Source of the DNA: Reyranella sp.
Lineage (GTDB): Bacteria > Pseudomonadota > Alphaproteobacteria > Reyranellales > Reyranellaceae
Assembly: GCA_029946105.1 (NCBI GenBank)
Contig: JAQSDW010000196.1
Span: 1 to 64,000, forward strand
Length of the DNA: 64,000 bases
Direction: 5' to 3'
Shown: in pieces, positions 51,650 through 61,126 of the stretch
Layout: each line of letters starts with the position of its first letter
Position numbering within the stretch: the stretch's first letter is position 1
Program-made: the position numbers and the translations under genes
The notes under the pieces: generated by a model
Told to the model about the DNA's origin: nothing
Database searches by the model: none
The model's input: only the letters and a program-made list of their open reading frames with translations

Positions 51650-52513
51650 TTACTTCTGCTTCTTGAGATCGATGTTGGCGAGCTTGGCCGTCTCGCGGAC
51701 GATGTCATAGGCCTGGTCGTTGGTTTCCTTGAAGCCGTTCAGCTTGCCCTGGTCGGACCAGTTGAGGCCCTTGATGTCGAGGAACGCGGCCTTCACCTTG
51801 GCCTTCATCTCGGGCGAAAGGTCCTTGCGCCACACCATCGGCGACTCCGGGATGGGTGCCGACTCCCACACGACCTGGATCTGGTCGGCCTTGATGTGGC
51901 CCTTGGCGATGGCGGCATCGAGGATGCGGTCGGCGATGGTGGCGGCGTCGACCTTGCCGTTGGCGACGGCCAGCGCATTGGCGTCATGGGCGCCGGTGAA
52001 GAGCACTGTCTTGAAGTCGCGCTTGGGATCGATGCCGGCCTTGATCAGGCCCGCCAGCGGGAAGGCGTAGCCCGAGGTCGAGGCGGGATCGACGAAGGCG
52101 AAGTTCTTGCCCTTGAGATCGTCGAGGGTTTTGATGCCGCTCGACTTCAACGCGATGATCTTGCTGTGATAGTAGGTGCGGCCGGCCTTGGCGGTCTCGG
52201 CGATGGCGAAGGCCTCCACCGGGGTCACGGTGGTGGCCAGCACATAGGAGAACGGCCCGAGGTAGGCGATGTCGAGGTGCTTGGCACGCAACGCCTCGAT
52301 GACGCCGTTGTAGTCGGTGGCGACGAAGCCCTGGACCTTGTAGCCAGAGTTCTTCTCGACCGCGTCGAGGATGTCCTTGCTCTGCGCCAGCATGGCCCGC
52401 GAGTCCTCGGACGGGATCAGCCCGACCTTGAGCACCTGCTGGGCGTGGACGATCGATGGTGTTGTAAGCGCGGTGCTGGCGACGAAGAGTCCGAAGGTGC
52501 GACGTGTAATCAT
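51650..52513 (-). CDS. phnD: Phosphonate ABC transporter substrate-binding protein PhnD
   Basis: A 287-residue periplasmic receptor. A twin-arginine-like signal (MITRRTFGLFVASTALTTPS) ends at VHAQQ. The phosphonate-pocket segments LKVGLIPSEDSRAM, DIAYLGPFSYVLA and FAFVDPASTSGYAFPLAGL match PhnD, where the Ser-Thr-Ser turn binds the phosphonate group. It begins 20 bp after the Fe-ADH gene, which links phosphonate uptake and an oxidoreductase step. Confidence 0.92.
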   Translation of the reverse strand: MITRRTFGLFVASTALTTPSIVHAQQVLKVGLIPSEDSRAMLAQSKDILDAVEKNSGYKVQGFVATDYNGVIEALRAKHLDIAYLGPFSYVLATTVTPVEAFAIAETAKAGRTYYHSKIIALKSSGIKTLDDLKGKNFAFVDPASTSGYAFPLAGLIKAGIDPKRDFKTVLFTGAHDANALAVANGKVDAATIADRILDAAIAKGHIKADQIQVVWESAPIPESPMVWRKDLSPEMKAKVKAAFLDIKGLNWSDQGKLNGFKETNDQAYDIVRETAKLANIDLKKQK

Positions 52514-52533
52514 GTTTTCCTCCCGTTTGTTTT

Positions 52534-53646
52534 TTATGCAGCCAGTTCGGCGACGAGACTTTCGCGTCGCCCGATGAAATTCTTTCCGCGATCGCCCGCC
52601 AGGGCGTCGTCGATCAGGCGTGACCAGTCGGCCGCCTTGATGCCGTGCTGGGTGGCGTCAGGCGAGACGCCGAGTTTCTGCAGGAAGGCTTCCAGCCGCG
52701 CGGCGCCCGCGGCGAGGTCGGGTCCGAAGATGCGGCGCAAGGCGGCGTCGCAGACGGCATCGCAGCCGGCCACGGCGCGCATCACCATGGGCAGGCTAAA
52801 GGAACAGGCGATGCCGTGCGGCACGCCGTGATGCAGCGTCAGATGGTAGGAGAGCGCATGGGCCAGCGCCGTGCGCGTGTTGGAAAAGGCAAGGCCGGCA
52901 AACAGGCTGGCCCGCGCGAGGCGGGTGCGCAGTGCCTCGTTCTTGAGATCGTCGGCCAGCAGCGGCAGGGCGTCGAGCACCTCGCGCGCGGCGACCTCGG
53001 CCAGCGAGCCTGACACCGGATTGGCGTTCACGTTCCAGATGCTCTCCAGCGCGTGGCTGAGCGCATCGAGGCCGGTGCTGATGGTGATCGCGCGCGGCAG
53101 GCCCGTGGTCAGCAGCGGATCGACCAGTGCCGCCTCGGGATAGAGCGTGTCGCGGGCGAGCGAGTATTTCTTCATCGCCCCGGTGTCCCATACCGTGGCC
53201 CACGAGGTGACCTCACTGCCGGTGCCGGCCGTGGTCGGCACGGCGATGATCGGCGTACGGCCAAGCGCTTCCCCCCCGATGCCGGTCTGCAGGTGATAGC
53301 GAACCTTGTCGAAATCGCCCGATGCGGCGGCCAGGACCTTGGCTGCATCCATCACCGAACCACCACCCAGCGCCACGATCGCCTCGACCGGGCGCGCCGC
53401 GGCGGCATAGGTCCGGCAGGACTCGGCGAGGCCAATGAAATCCGGATTGGGGCCGATGTTGCGCACCATGACCGCCGGCTCGCCGGCCAGCACCACCACG
53501 CGGCGCGTCAGATCGGCGAAGACGCCGCCGCCATTGGCATCGTCGTAGGTCACCAGGCAATAGGCCCGGCCGGCCAGCATCTCGCCCAGCGTCTCGAAGA
53601 CGCCAGCGCCGAACTTCACGTCGACCGGATTACGGTAGCGCCACAT
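52534..53646 (-). CDS. Phosphonate-associated iron-containing alcohol dehydrogenase
   Basis: A 370-residue group III alcohol dehydrogenase. ATG 53646 has GGGAGAAAGCGCGG upstream. The NAD loop is ALGGGSVMDAAKVLAA, then PTTAGTGSEVTSWATVWD, and metal ligands in DALSHALESIW and LHHGVPHGIACSFSLPMVM. This wording fits the branch linked to phosphonate clusters, whose members interconvert phosphonoacetaldehyde and 2-hydroxyethylphosphonate. It heads the phn importer operon and is divergent from the LysR gene. No phnX, phnW or C-P lyase gene is present nearby, so the next step must be encoded elsewhere. Confidence 0.83.
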   Translation of the reverse strand: MWRYRNPVDVKFGAGVFETLGEMLAGRAYCLVTYDDANGGGVFADLTRRVVVLAGEPAVMVRNIGPNPDFIGLAESCRTYAAAARPVEAIVALGGGSVMDAAKVLAAASGDFDKVRYHLQTGIGGEALGRTPIIAVPTTAGTGSEVTSWATVWDTGAMKKYSLARDTLYPEAALVDPLLTTGLPRAITISTGLDALSHALESIWNVNANPVSGSLAEVAAREVLDALPLLADDLKNEALRTRLARASLFAGLAFSNTRTALAHALSYHLTLHHGVPHGIACSFSLPMVMRAVAGCDAVCDAALRRIFGPDLAAGAARLEAFLQKLGVSPDATQHGIKAADWSRLIDDALAGDRGKNFIGRRESLVAELAA

Positions 53647-53749
53647 CCGCGCTTTCTCCCGATATTGCTTGTTGTTGGTGACAATCTTCCGGCCGGGTCT
53701 CACATTTATCCAATTCAAAGGTTCTTCAAGTCACATTGAGAAAATCAAT

Positions 53750-54670
53750 ATGAGGTACACCCAGCTCCGTTCCTTCCATGCCGTCGCCCAGCGGATGAGT
53801 TTCACCGCCGCGGCGCGCGAGCTCGGCGTCAGCCAGCCCACCATGACCACCCAGGTGAAGTCGCTCGAGGAGGAATTCGGCGTCGAGCTGTTCGTCCGGC
53901 GCGGCCGGCGCATCGAGCTCACCGAGACCGGCGACGGCCTGCTCGATATCACCCGCCGGCTGTTCTCGGACGAAAAAGAGGCGGCGGACTACCTCAACGA
54001 GACGCGGGGGCTGAAGACGGGCCATCTGCGCGTCGGCGCGGTGGGTCCCTATCATGTCACCGACATGCTGGCCGCTTTCAATGCACGCTATCCCGGGATC
54101 TACGTCTCGGTGACGGTCGGCAATTCACGCGACACGTTGCGCGACCTTCTGGACTACCGCACCGACGTCGCCGTGCTGGCGCATGTCGATCCCGACACAA
54201 GGCTGATCGCGATCCCCTATCGGCGGCACAAGGTCGTGGTCATGTGTCCCGTCGATCACGCCTTCGCCCAGCGCCGCACGCTGCGTGCCCGCGACATGGA
54301 AGGTCAGCGCCTGATCGTGCGCGAGGCGGGCTCGACGACGCGGCGCGCCTTCGACCAGGCGATGCGCGAGAAGGACGTACGGCCCAAGGTCGTGATGGAG
54401 ATCGGCAGCCGAGAATCGATCCGCGAGGCAGTGGCCAAGGGGATCGGGCTCGGGGTCGTGTCCGAGGCCGAGTTCATCCCCGATTCGCGCATTCATGCCC
54501 TGCCGGTGACGGACGTGGAGATCTACACCTACGCCCATGTCGTCTATCTCAAGGAACGGCAGAACGCGCGGTTGGTGCGCGCCTTCCTCGATGTGCTGAG
54601 CGGCCTGCTCGCGATCGGTGCGGTCAGCCGGCCATCCAGCCGCCGTCGACCATCAGGTTCTCGCCGGTGA
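53750..54670 (+). CDS. LysR family regulator, phosphonate-catabolism type
   Basis: A 306-residue regulator. The helix-turn-helix is FHAVAQRMSFTAAARELGVS followed by QPTMTTQVKSLEEEFGVELF. The ligand domain begins LRVGAVGPYHVTDMLAAFNA. Members of this branch are associated with aminoethylphosphonate genes, and the gene is divergent from the Fe-ADH/phnDCE operon with 103 bp between starts. TTGA-N5-TCAA immediately before the start (53736-53748) could be part of its binding region. Its 3' end overlaps the opposite-strand SDR gene by 47 bp. Confidence 0.85.
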   Translation: MRYTQLRSFHAVAQRMSFTAAARELGVSQPTMTTQVKSLEEEFGVELFVRRGRRIELTETGDGLLDITRRLFSDEKEAADYLNETRGLKTGHLRVGAVGPYHVTDMLAAFNARYPGIYVSVTVGNSRDTLRDLLDYRTDVAVLAHVDPDTRLIAIPYRRHKVVVMCPVDHAFAQRRTLRARDMEGQRLIVREAGSTTRRAFDQAMREKDVRPKVVMEIGSRESIREAVAKGIGLGVVSEAEFIPDSRIHALPVTDVEIYTYAHVVYLKERQNARLVRAFLDVLSGLLAIGAVSRPSSRRRPSGSRR

Positions 54671-55382
54671 TGAAGGTCGCCTCGTCCGACGCCAGGAAGA
54701 GCGCCGCGTTCGCCACGTCCTCGGAACGGCCGAGCCGCGGCAGCGGCGTGCGGGCATGGGAATAGTCGAGCCAGCGCGGCTCGACGGCGCGCCCGGTCTT
54801 GCCGGTCAGGATCTTGCCCGGCGCTACGGCGTTGCAGATGATGCTGTCGCGGCCGTAGTCCGCCGCGATCTGGCGCGTGAGATAGACCACGCCCGCCTTC
54901 GAGGTGCCGTAGGACACGTCCTCGGGCGAGGATATCATGCCGTGCTGTGAGGAGATGTTGACGATGCGCCCGCGCGCCTCGTGGCGGATCTCCTGGGTCA
55001 GCATCTGGCGCACGGCGGCGCGGCACATCAGGAAGACGCCGGCGAGATTGACCGCCATCACGCGGTTCCATTCTTCCAGGCTGGTGTCGGTCAACTTCTT
55101 GCCGATGCGGATGACGGCATCGTTCACCACGATATCGAGCCGGCCCGTCGGCAAGGCAGCGCGTCGCACCGCCTCGTCGACGTCCTTCTCGTTCGAGACG
55201 TCACCCTGGAAGAAGGGTACGTCCAGAATCTTGTGCGTGGGCTCGCCGCCTTCGACCACCGCCTCGGTGATGTCCATCAGCAGCAGTGTAGCGCCTTCAG
55301 CCAGGAACCTGGTCGCGATGGCGCGGCCGATGCCTGAGGAGGCGCCGGTGATGAGGGCGGTCTTGCCGGCGAGACGTGTCAT
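54624..55382 (-). CDS. Short-chain dehydrogenase/reductase (last gene of the catabolic operon)
   Basis: A 252-residue classical SDR. The cofactor motif is TGASSGIGRAIATRFLAEG, followed by NDAVIRIG where most SDRs have NNAG. The catalytic Ser lies in IVNISSQHGM and the YxxxK in VSYGTSKAGVVYL. Residue Asp in LLMDITEA after strand two suggests NAD preference. It is 9 bp from the next SDR gene upstream. The substrate is unknown. Confidence 0.87.
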   Translation of the reverse strand: MTRLAGKTALITGASSGIGRAIATRFLAEGATLLLMDITEAVVEGGEPTHKILDVPFFQGDVSNEKDVDEAVRRAALPTGRLDIVVNDAVIRIGKKLTDTSLEEWNRVMAVNLAGVFLMCRAAVRQMLTQEIRHEARGRIVNISSQHGMISSPEDVSYGTSKAGVVYLTRQIAADYGRDSIICNAVAPGKILTGKTGRAVEPRWLDYSHARTPLPRLGRSEDVANAALFLASDEATFITGENLMVDGGWMAG

Positions 55383-55391
55383 CTGCCGCCG

Positions 55392-56192
55392 TCAGCCTCG
55401 CCGGACACTCGCGCCGCCATCCACCGGCAGGGTGACGCCAGTGATGAAGCTCGCCTCGTCGGACGCAAGGAACAGGGCGGCATTCGCCACGTCCCAGCCG
55501 GTGCCCATCTTCTTGCCGAGCGGCACCTTGGCGTCGCGCTCGGCCTCGACCTCGGCGCGCGTCTTCTTGAAGGTGCGGGCGCGGGTGTCGACAGCCATCG
55601 GCGTGTTCATCAGGCCGGGCAGGATGACGTTGGCGCGGATACCGTAGGCGGCGTTCTGGTAGGCGAGCTGCTCGGTGAAGGACACCATCGCGGCCTTGGT
55701 CGCCTTGTAGGCGACATAAGGATAGGTGGTGATCACGGCCATCGAGGAGATGTTGATGATGGCGCCGCTCTTCTGGGCGCGCATGATCGGGATCACGTGC
55801 TTGGCGGCCAGGATGCAGCTCTTGAGATTGATCGCCACGCAGCGGTCGAATGCCTCCTCGGTGATCTCGAGCAGCTCGGCGTCACCACCCGAGAGGCTGA
55901 CGCCGACATTGTTGTGCAGGATGTCGATGCGGCCCCAGCGGCTGTGCGCATCGGCCACCATGGCCTTGATCTCGGCTTCCTTGGTGACGTCGGCCTTGAA
56001 GGCCATCGCCGTGCCCTGGTTGGCGCCGATCATCTCGACCGTCTCCTGGGCCGATTTGAGATTGTGGTCGACGCACAGGACCTTGGCGCCTTCGCGCGCG
56101 AAGGTGAGGGCCGTCGCACGGCCGTTGCCCATGCCTTCGCCGGGGCTCTGGCCGGCGCCGACGACGATGGCGACGCGATCTTTGAGGCGCAT
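55392..56192 (-). CDS. Short-chain dehydrogenase/reductase
   Basis: A 266-residue SDR with an extended cofactor loop GAGQSPGEGMGNGRATAL, catalytic Ser in IINISSMAVITTYPY, and the YxxxK in VAYKATKAAMVSF. CVDHNLKSAQETVEMIG indicates NAD preference. It shares the unusual GxGxGNGRA loop with the SDR at 56762, so these two are recent paralogues within one operon. It is separated by 1 bp from the CMD-family gene. Confidence 0.87.
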   Translation of the reverse strand: MRLKDRVAIVVGAGQSPGEGMGNGRATALTFAREGAKVLCVDHNLKSAQETVEMIGANQGTAMAFKADVTKEAEIKAMVADAHSRWGRIDILHNNVGVSLSGGDAELLEITEEAFDRCVAINLKSCILAAKHVIPIMRAQKSGAIINISSMAVITTYPYVAYKATKAAMVSFTEQLAYQNAAYGIRANVILPGLMNTPMAVDTRARTFKKTRAEVEAERDAKVPLGKKMGTGWDVANAALFLASDEASFITGVTLPVDGGASVRRG

Positions 56193-56193
56193 G

Positions 56194-56748
56194 TCAGGAC
56201 ACTCCCGGAATCGGATACTGCTTCAGGACTTCTTTGTAGTGGGGCTCGTTGTCCATCTTCATGGTGGCGAGCACGCGCACGACCGCGCAGTAGAATGCGA
56301 TGGTGAGCACGAGATCGGTCATGTGCTCGTTGCTGAGGTCCTTCTTGATCTCGGCGAAGGTGGCGTCGGACATGGCGAGATCGCGCACCATCTCGCGCGC
56401 GCCCTTCAGGATCACCCGGGCCAGCGGCTCGAGTTTGGAAGTCTTGCCTTCGGTCTCAAGGAAAAGGTTCTGGATGTCCTCGTCGGTGACGCCGAATTCC
56501 TTGCCGATCTTCACGTGGTGGGTGAACTCGTATTCCGACTTCTCCATCCAGCCGACCTGGAGGATGGCGAGCTCGCGCAGGCGCGGATTGAGCGTGCTCT
56601 TGTTGCGGATGTAGCCGCCGACGCCATGGAAGGCGCGCGCCATGCCGGGCGAATTGACGAGCAGCCGCGTGAGATTGATCGGCCGCTTGAGCAGCTCCTT
56701 GTGTTCGGGCGGAAGCTGATCGGCATCGAGATAGGGCAGGCGGGCCAT
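56194..56748 (-). CDS. Carboxymuconolactone decarboxylase family protein
   Basis: A 184-residue all-helical protein starting at ATG 56748 with GGAGACGAACAAG upstream. LNPRLRELAILQVGWMEKSE followed by YEFTHHVKIGKEFGVTDEDI is the AhpD/CMD core. The peroxidatic CxxC of AhpD is absent (the site reads WMEKSEYEFTHH), so a CMD-type or unknown activity is more likely than peroxidase. It sits between two SDR genes. Confidence 0.8.
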   Translation of the reverse strand: MARLPYLDADQLPPEHKELLKRPINLTRLLVNSPGMARAFHGVGGYIRNKSTLNPRLRELAILQVGWMEKSEYEFTHHVKIGKEFGVTDEDIQNLFLETEGKTSKLEPLARVILKGAREMVRDLAMSDATFAEIKKDLSNEHMTDLVLTIAFYCAVVRVLATMKMDNEPHYKEVLKQYPIPGVS

Positions 56749-56761
56749 CTTGTTCGTCTCC

Positions 56762-57577
56762 TCACTGAGCTGCTGAATCGCGTTCCGGGCCCTGCAGCGT
56801 GACGCCGCCGTCGACCACCAGCACGTGGCCGGTGATGTAGCGGGCGTGGTTGCTGAGCAGGAAGCGCACGGCATGGCCGATGTCCCAGCCGGTGCCCTCG
56901 ATCTTGAGCACCGAGGCCTTGGCGCGCTGGGCGCGGTTGGCCTCGCTCATGCCGTTGCCGCGATTGACCATCGGCGTGTACATCGGGCCGGGGCAGATGC
57001 AGTTGACCCGGACGTGGTCGCGGCCGTGATCGACCGCCATCGCCTGCGTGAGTCCGATGACCGCCGCCTTGGAGACCGTGTAGGTCGTGAGGCCGCGTGG
57101 CCGCAGCGCCGAGATCGACGAGATGTTGACGATGGCACCGCCCTTGGCCGTCTTGATCATGGCCGGGATCGCATGCTTGGAGAGCAGGAACATCGTCTCG
57201 ACGTTCACTTGCATCACGCGCCGGTATTCCTCGGGCTTCTCGTCGACCACGCTGCCGCGGCTGCCGATGCCGACGTTGTTGTCGAGGAAATCGAGCCGGC
57301 CCCAGCGGTCGACCGCGGCATCGACCAAACGCTTGCATTCGGCTTCCTGGGTGACGTCGCCGGCATGTGCCGCCGCCGTGCCGCCTTCGGCCTTGATCAT
57401 CTCGGCCGTGCGTTCGGCGAGTTTCAGATCGAGGTCGGCCACCAGCACCTTGGCGCCGGCGCGCGCCAGCAGAATTGCTGCTGCCCGGCCGTTGCCGATA
57501 CCGTCGCCGACTGCGCCGCCGCCGGAAATGATCGCAACCTTGCCGGACAGGCCGGCGTCGTCCTCGGGACCCTTCAT
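56762..57577 (-). CDS. Short-chain dehydrogenase/reductase
   Basis: A 271-residue SDR, ATG 57577 behind GAGGAGAATGAG. The cofactor loop GGGAVGDGIGNGRAAAILLA has the same extended form as the SDR at 55392. The catalytic part is IVNISSISALRPRGL and TTYTVSKAAVIGL, and DNNVGIG replaces NNAG. It follows the SMP-30 gene by 25 bp. The substrate is unknown. Confidence 0.87.
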   Translation of the reverse strand: MKGPEDDAGLSGKVAIISGGGAVGDGIGNGRAAAILLARAGAKVLVADLDLKLAERTAEMIKAEGGTAAAHAGDVTQEAECKRLVDAAVDRWGRLDFLDNNVGIGSRGSVVDEKPEEYRRVMQVNVETMFLLSKHAIPAMIKTAKGGAIVNISSISALRPRGLTTYTVSKAAVIGLTQAMAVDHGRDHVRVNCICPGPMYTPMVNRGNGMSEANRAQRAKASVLKIEGTGWDIGHAVRFLLSNHARYITGHVLVVDGGVTLQGPERDSAAQ

Positions 57578-57602
57578 CTCATTCTCCTCGGGGCAATCGC
57601 CC

Positions 57603-58442
57603 TCATGGCAATCCGGCGCCGGGCACGTCGACCCGCATGGTCTCGATGCGGCCCTCGAGCGTCTTCGCCGTGGTTGGCCCGCTCTTCGAATTGGTGACGA
57701 CGAACAGGGTGCGTCGATCCTTGCCACCCAGCATGCAGGCATAGGCGCCGCGGGGTGCGAGATCGAGACTGTGCGTGATCTTGCCGCCTTCGAGCACGCG
57801 CAGCACGCGGCGGCCGAACGGATCGCTGACCCAGATCGCGCCCTCCTCGTCGAGGCAGATGCCGTCGGGGAAGCAGCCTTCGATGGTGGCCCAAGTGCGG
57901 CGATTGGAGAGCGAGCCGTCGGCCGCGACGTCGAATGCCGTGAGGCGATGGGCGAAGGTCTCGCCTACGATCATGGTCTTGCCGTCGGGCGTGATCACGG
58001 TGCCGTTGGGAAACAGGAGATCGTCGGCCGCCTTGTGCACCGAGCGATCTGTGTCGACGCGGATCAGGCAGGTCGTGCGCTCTGCCTCGCCGGCATGGCG
58101 GTCGAAGCCGAAATTTCCGACGTAGGCGCGGCCCTTGGCGTCGACGATCATGTCGTTGCAGTGGCCGGTCGCCAGCGACCCCAACTCAGCCTCGACCGAG
58201 AGCTTGCCGCCCGAGAAACGCATCAGGCGACGGTCGGTCATGCTCACGATCAACATCGTTCCGTCGGGCCGCCAGCCCAGCCCCGACGGTTGGCCCGGCA
58301 CTTCGACGATTGTCTCGGCCTTGCCGCTCTCGTCGACCGTCCGAACCTGGTGGACATAGAAGTCGGAGAAGTAGAGGCGGTCGTTCCGCCAGCGCGGCCC
58401 CTCGCCGAAGGAGAGACCGGTAAGGAGCGGTTCGAGTTTCAT
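57603..58442 (-). CDS. SMP-30/gluconolactonase family protein (cytoplasmic)
   Basis: A 279-residue beta-propeller lactonase without signal peptide. LTGLSFGEGPRWRNDRLYFS holds the first metal Glu, and GHCNDMIVDAKGRAYVGNFG and FPDGICLDEEGAIWVSDPFG carry the other metal ligands. It differs from the exported relative at 16095 in length and location. A lactone intermediate in the pathway of this operon is implied. Confidence 0.87.
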   Translation of the reverse strand: MKLEPLLTGLSFGEGPRWRNDRLYFSDFYVHQVRTVDESGKAETIVEVPGQPSGLGWRPDGTMLIVSMTDRRLMRFSGGKLSVEAELGSLATGHCNDMIVDAKGRAYVGNFGFDRHAGEAERTTCLIRVDTDRSVHKAADDLLFPNGTVITPDGKTMIVGETFAHRLTAFDVAADGSLSNRRTWATIEGCFPDGICLDEEGAIWVSDPFGRRVLRVLEGGKITHSLDLAPRGAYACMLGGKDRRTLFVVTNSKSGPTTAKTLEGRIETMRVDVPGAGLP

Positions 58443-58452
58443 TGCCTCTTCC

Positions 58453-59331
58453 TCACTTCACGACATCCCAGTCGATGCGGAAGCTGTCGCCCTGCGGCTG
58501 GATGTAGCCTGCATTGGCGCCGGGGAAGTGGGCGGGACAGAGAAGAGAGTTGGTTTCGACGCAATCCTCAAGGAGCTGGCGGCGGCTCTTGGCCGACATT
58601 TCCTGGTCCCAGCAGAACTGGCTCGACCAGTCGGGATGATAGACCTGGATCGGGTGATGCATGATGTCGCCCGAGAAGCAGGCCTGCTTGCCGGCGTCCT
58701 TCAGGTTGATGGCGATCGATCCCGGTGTATGGCCGGGATAGTCCTTGATGGTGAGCATCGGATCGGGTTGGTGGTCGCTCTCGATCATGATGGCGCGGCC
58801 GGCCTCGACGATGGGCAACACCGAATCGTCGAACGACCCGTCATTGACGCCGTCCTTGGTCTTGCGCTCATTGTCCCAGTGCGCGTACTCGCGCTTGGCG
58901 AACAGATAGCGCGCATTGGGAAATGTCGGCACCCAGCGGCCATTCTCGAGCTTGGTGTTCCAGCCCACGTGATCGATATGCAGATGCGTGCACATCACGA
59001 AGTCGACCGACTCGGGCGGACAGCCGCAGGCGCGGAGGCGATTGAGGAACGGCGTGTCGAGCTTGTTCCAGGCTGCGTTGTGGCGCTGCTTGTCGTTGCC
59101 GAGGCAGGTGTCGATCAGGATTGTGTGGCGGCCGGTCTTCACGACCCAGGTGTGCACGGAGCCCACGAGGCGATCGGAACCCGCCTCGACATGATCGGGC
59201 ACCATCCAGCCCTTCTGCGCGTCGAAGGCCTGCTGGTCGAACTTGGGGAACATGCGGTTGGGCCGGAAGCCTGCGGCGCATAGTTCCTCGACCTTCTCGA
59301 CGGTGGCGCCACCGATCTTGCGAACCGTCAT
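58453..59331 (-). CDS. Metallo-beta-lactamase fold hydrolase
   Basis: A 292-residue dinuclear zinc hydrolase. The HxHxDH motif is MCTHLHIDHVGWNTKLE, with further ligands in KDYPGHTPGSIAINL, CFSGDIMHHPIQVYHPDW and CPAHFPGANAGYI. It starts at ATG 59331, 11 bp after the class III ADH gene. Lactonase or thioester-type hydrolysis is plausible; there is no signal peptide. Confidence 0.87.
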   Translation of the reverse strand: MTVRKIGGATVEKVEELCAAGFRPNRMFPKFDQQAFDAQKGWMVPDHVEAGSDRLVGSVHTWVVKTGRHTILIDTCLGNDKQRHNAAWNKLDTPFLNRLRACGCPPESVDFVMCTHLHIDHVGWNTKLENGRWVPTFPNARYLFAKREYAHWDNERKTKDGVNDGSFDDSVLPIVEAGRAIMIESDHQPDPMLTIKDYPGHTPGSIAINLKDAGKQACFSGDIMHHPIQVYHPDWSSQFCWDQEMSAKSRRQLLEDCVETNSLLCPAHFPGANAGYIQPQGDSFRIDWDVVK

Positions 59332-59342
59332 GGCGCTTCCTC

Positions 59343-60455
<1,113 letters not shown>

Positions 60456-60538
60456 GCGAACGCCCCCAAGCTTGCGAAGCGGGGAGCCTAGAGCAGGGAA
60501 GCGGCTCCAGTCCATGCCACCTCGGTCATCGTGCGGAA

Positions 60539-60829
60539 TTAGAGATCGTCAGGCCAAAGCTGAGCGCCGTGCTGGATTGTCAGCAATTCGATGTCATCGG
60601 CACGAATCCGATAAGCAACAATGTACGGTGTCCCGACGACGACCAACTCGCGCGTGCCGCGAATGCGTCCCGGGCGACCGCGCCCAGGTGCTTTGCCTAG
60701 TCGTTGAACAGCTAGAGCAATGGTCCCGACAACCCGCGCCGCGGCGGTGGGATTGTCGGCTTCAATGTACGCGCCGATTTCTTCAAGGCGACGCCTGGCG
60801 CGCCTCGTCCAGCGGACGACGCGCTTCAC
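60539..60829 (-). CDS. RelE/ParE superfamily toxin
   Basis: A 96-residue basic protein, VVRWTRRARRRLEEIGAYIE then PYIVAYRIRADDIELLTIQH, the fold core of ParE-like toxins that poison gyrase or, for RelE relatives, ribosomes. Its start overlaps the antitoxin stop by 4 bp. It lies between catabolic genes of the same strand, so the pair looks like an insertion into an operon. Confidence 0.83.
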   Translation of the reverse strand: MKRVVRWTRRARRRLEEIGAYIEADNPTAAARVVGTIALAVQRLGKAPGRGRPGRIRGTRELVVVGTPYIVAYRIRADDIELLTIQHGAQLWPDDL

Positions 60830-61071
60830 CGCCGACGCTTGCGCTGGGTGTACTTGGCGATGGTTGCGGCCACTTCGGCATCAGTGGCGAAGTCGCCCTG
60901 GTCAGCTTCGCGCAAGCCCGCTTCGATGTCGGCGAGCTGCCATGCCTCGCGTGTCACGAAATCGCCGATTGCCTGGGCCGCCACATAGGACCGTGACCGG
61001 TCCAGCTTCGCGGCGAGCGCGTCCAGCTTCTTTGCTACATCGTCGGGCAATCGAATGGTAAATGCCGACAT
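60826..61071 (-). CDS. Ribbon-helix-helix antitoxin (CopG/ParD-like)
   Basis: An 81-residue protein. SAFTIRLPDDVAKKLDALAA followed by KLDRSRSYVAAQAIGDFVTR is the RHH dimer and DNA-contacting strand. The acidic C-terminal half (ADIEAGLREADQGDFATDAE) wraps the toxin. An extensive palindrome just upstream is the likely autoregulatory operator. Confidence 0.85.
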   Translation of the reverse strand: MSAFTIRLPDDVAKKLDALAAKLDRSRSYVAAQAIGDFVTREAWQLADIEAGLREADQGDFATDAEVAATIAKYTQRKRRR

Positions 61072-61081
61072 GGTTCACTCC

Positions 61082-61116
61082 GGTTCAATTTGATCCATTT
61101 TGGACCAAATTGAACC
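61082..61116. promoter_or_regulatory. Operator-like palindrome of the ParDE-type module
   Basis: Arms GGTTCAATTTG (61082-61092) and CAAATTGAACC (61106-61116), with inner TCC/GGA also pairing. It ends 10 bp from the antitoxin start, typical of RHH autoregulation, and nearly touches the stop of the upstream gene at 61127. Confidence 0.7.
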
Positions 61117-61126
61117 ATCATTCCAG

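Noticed and set aside
49445-52831. An 1128-codon plus-strand open frame across the phn genes
   Set aside because: It mirrors phnE, phnC, phnD and part of the receptor gene, all of which have clear motifs and ribosome sites on the minus strand. The frame encodes low-complexity His/Asp/Gly-rich sequence.
53736-53748. TTGAGAAAATCAA as an FNR box before the LysR gene
   Set aside because: The half-sites are spaced by 5 bases instead of 6, and it is almost on the start codon. It is more likely part of the LysR gene's own leader.
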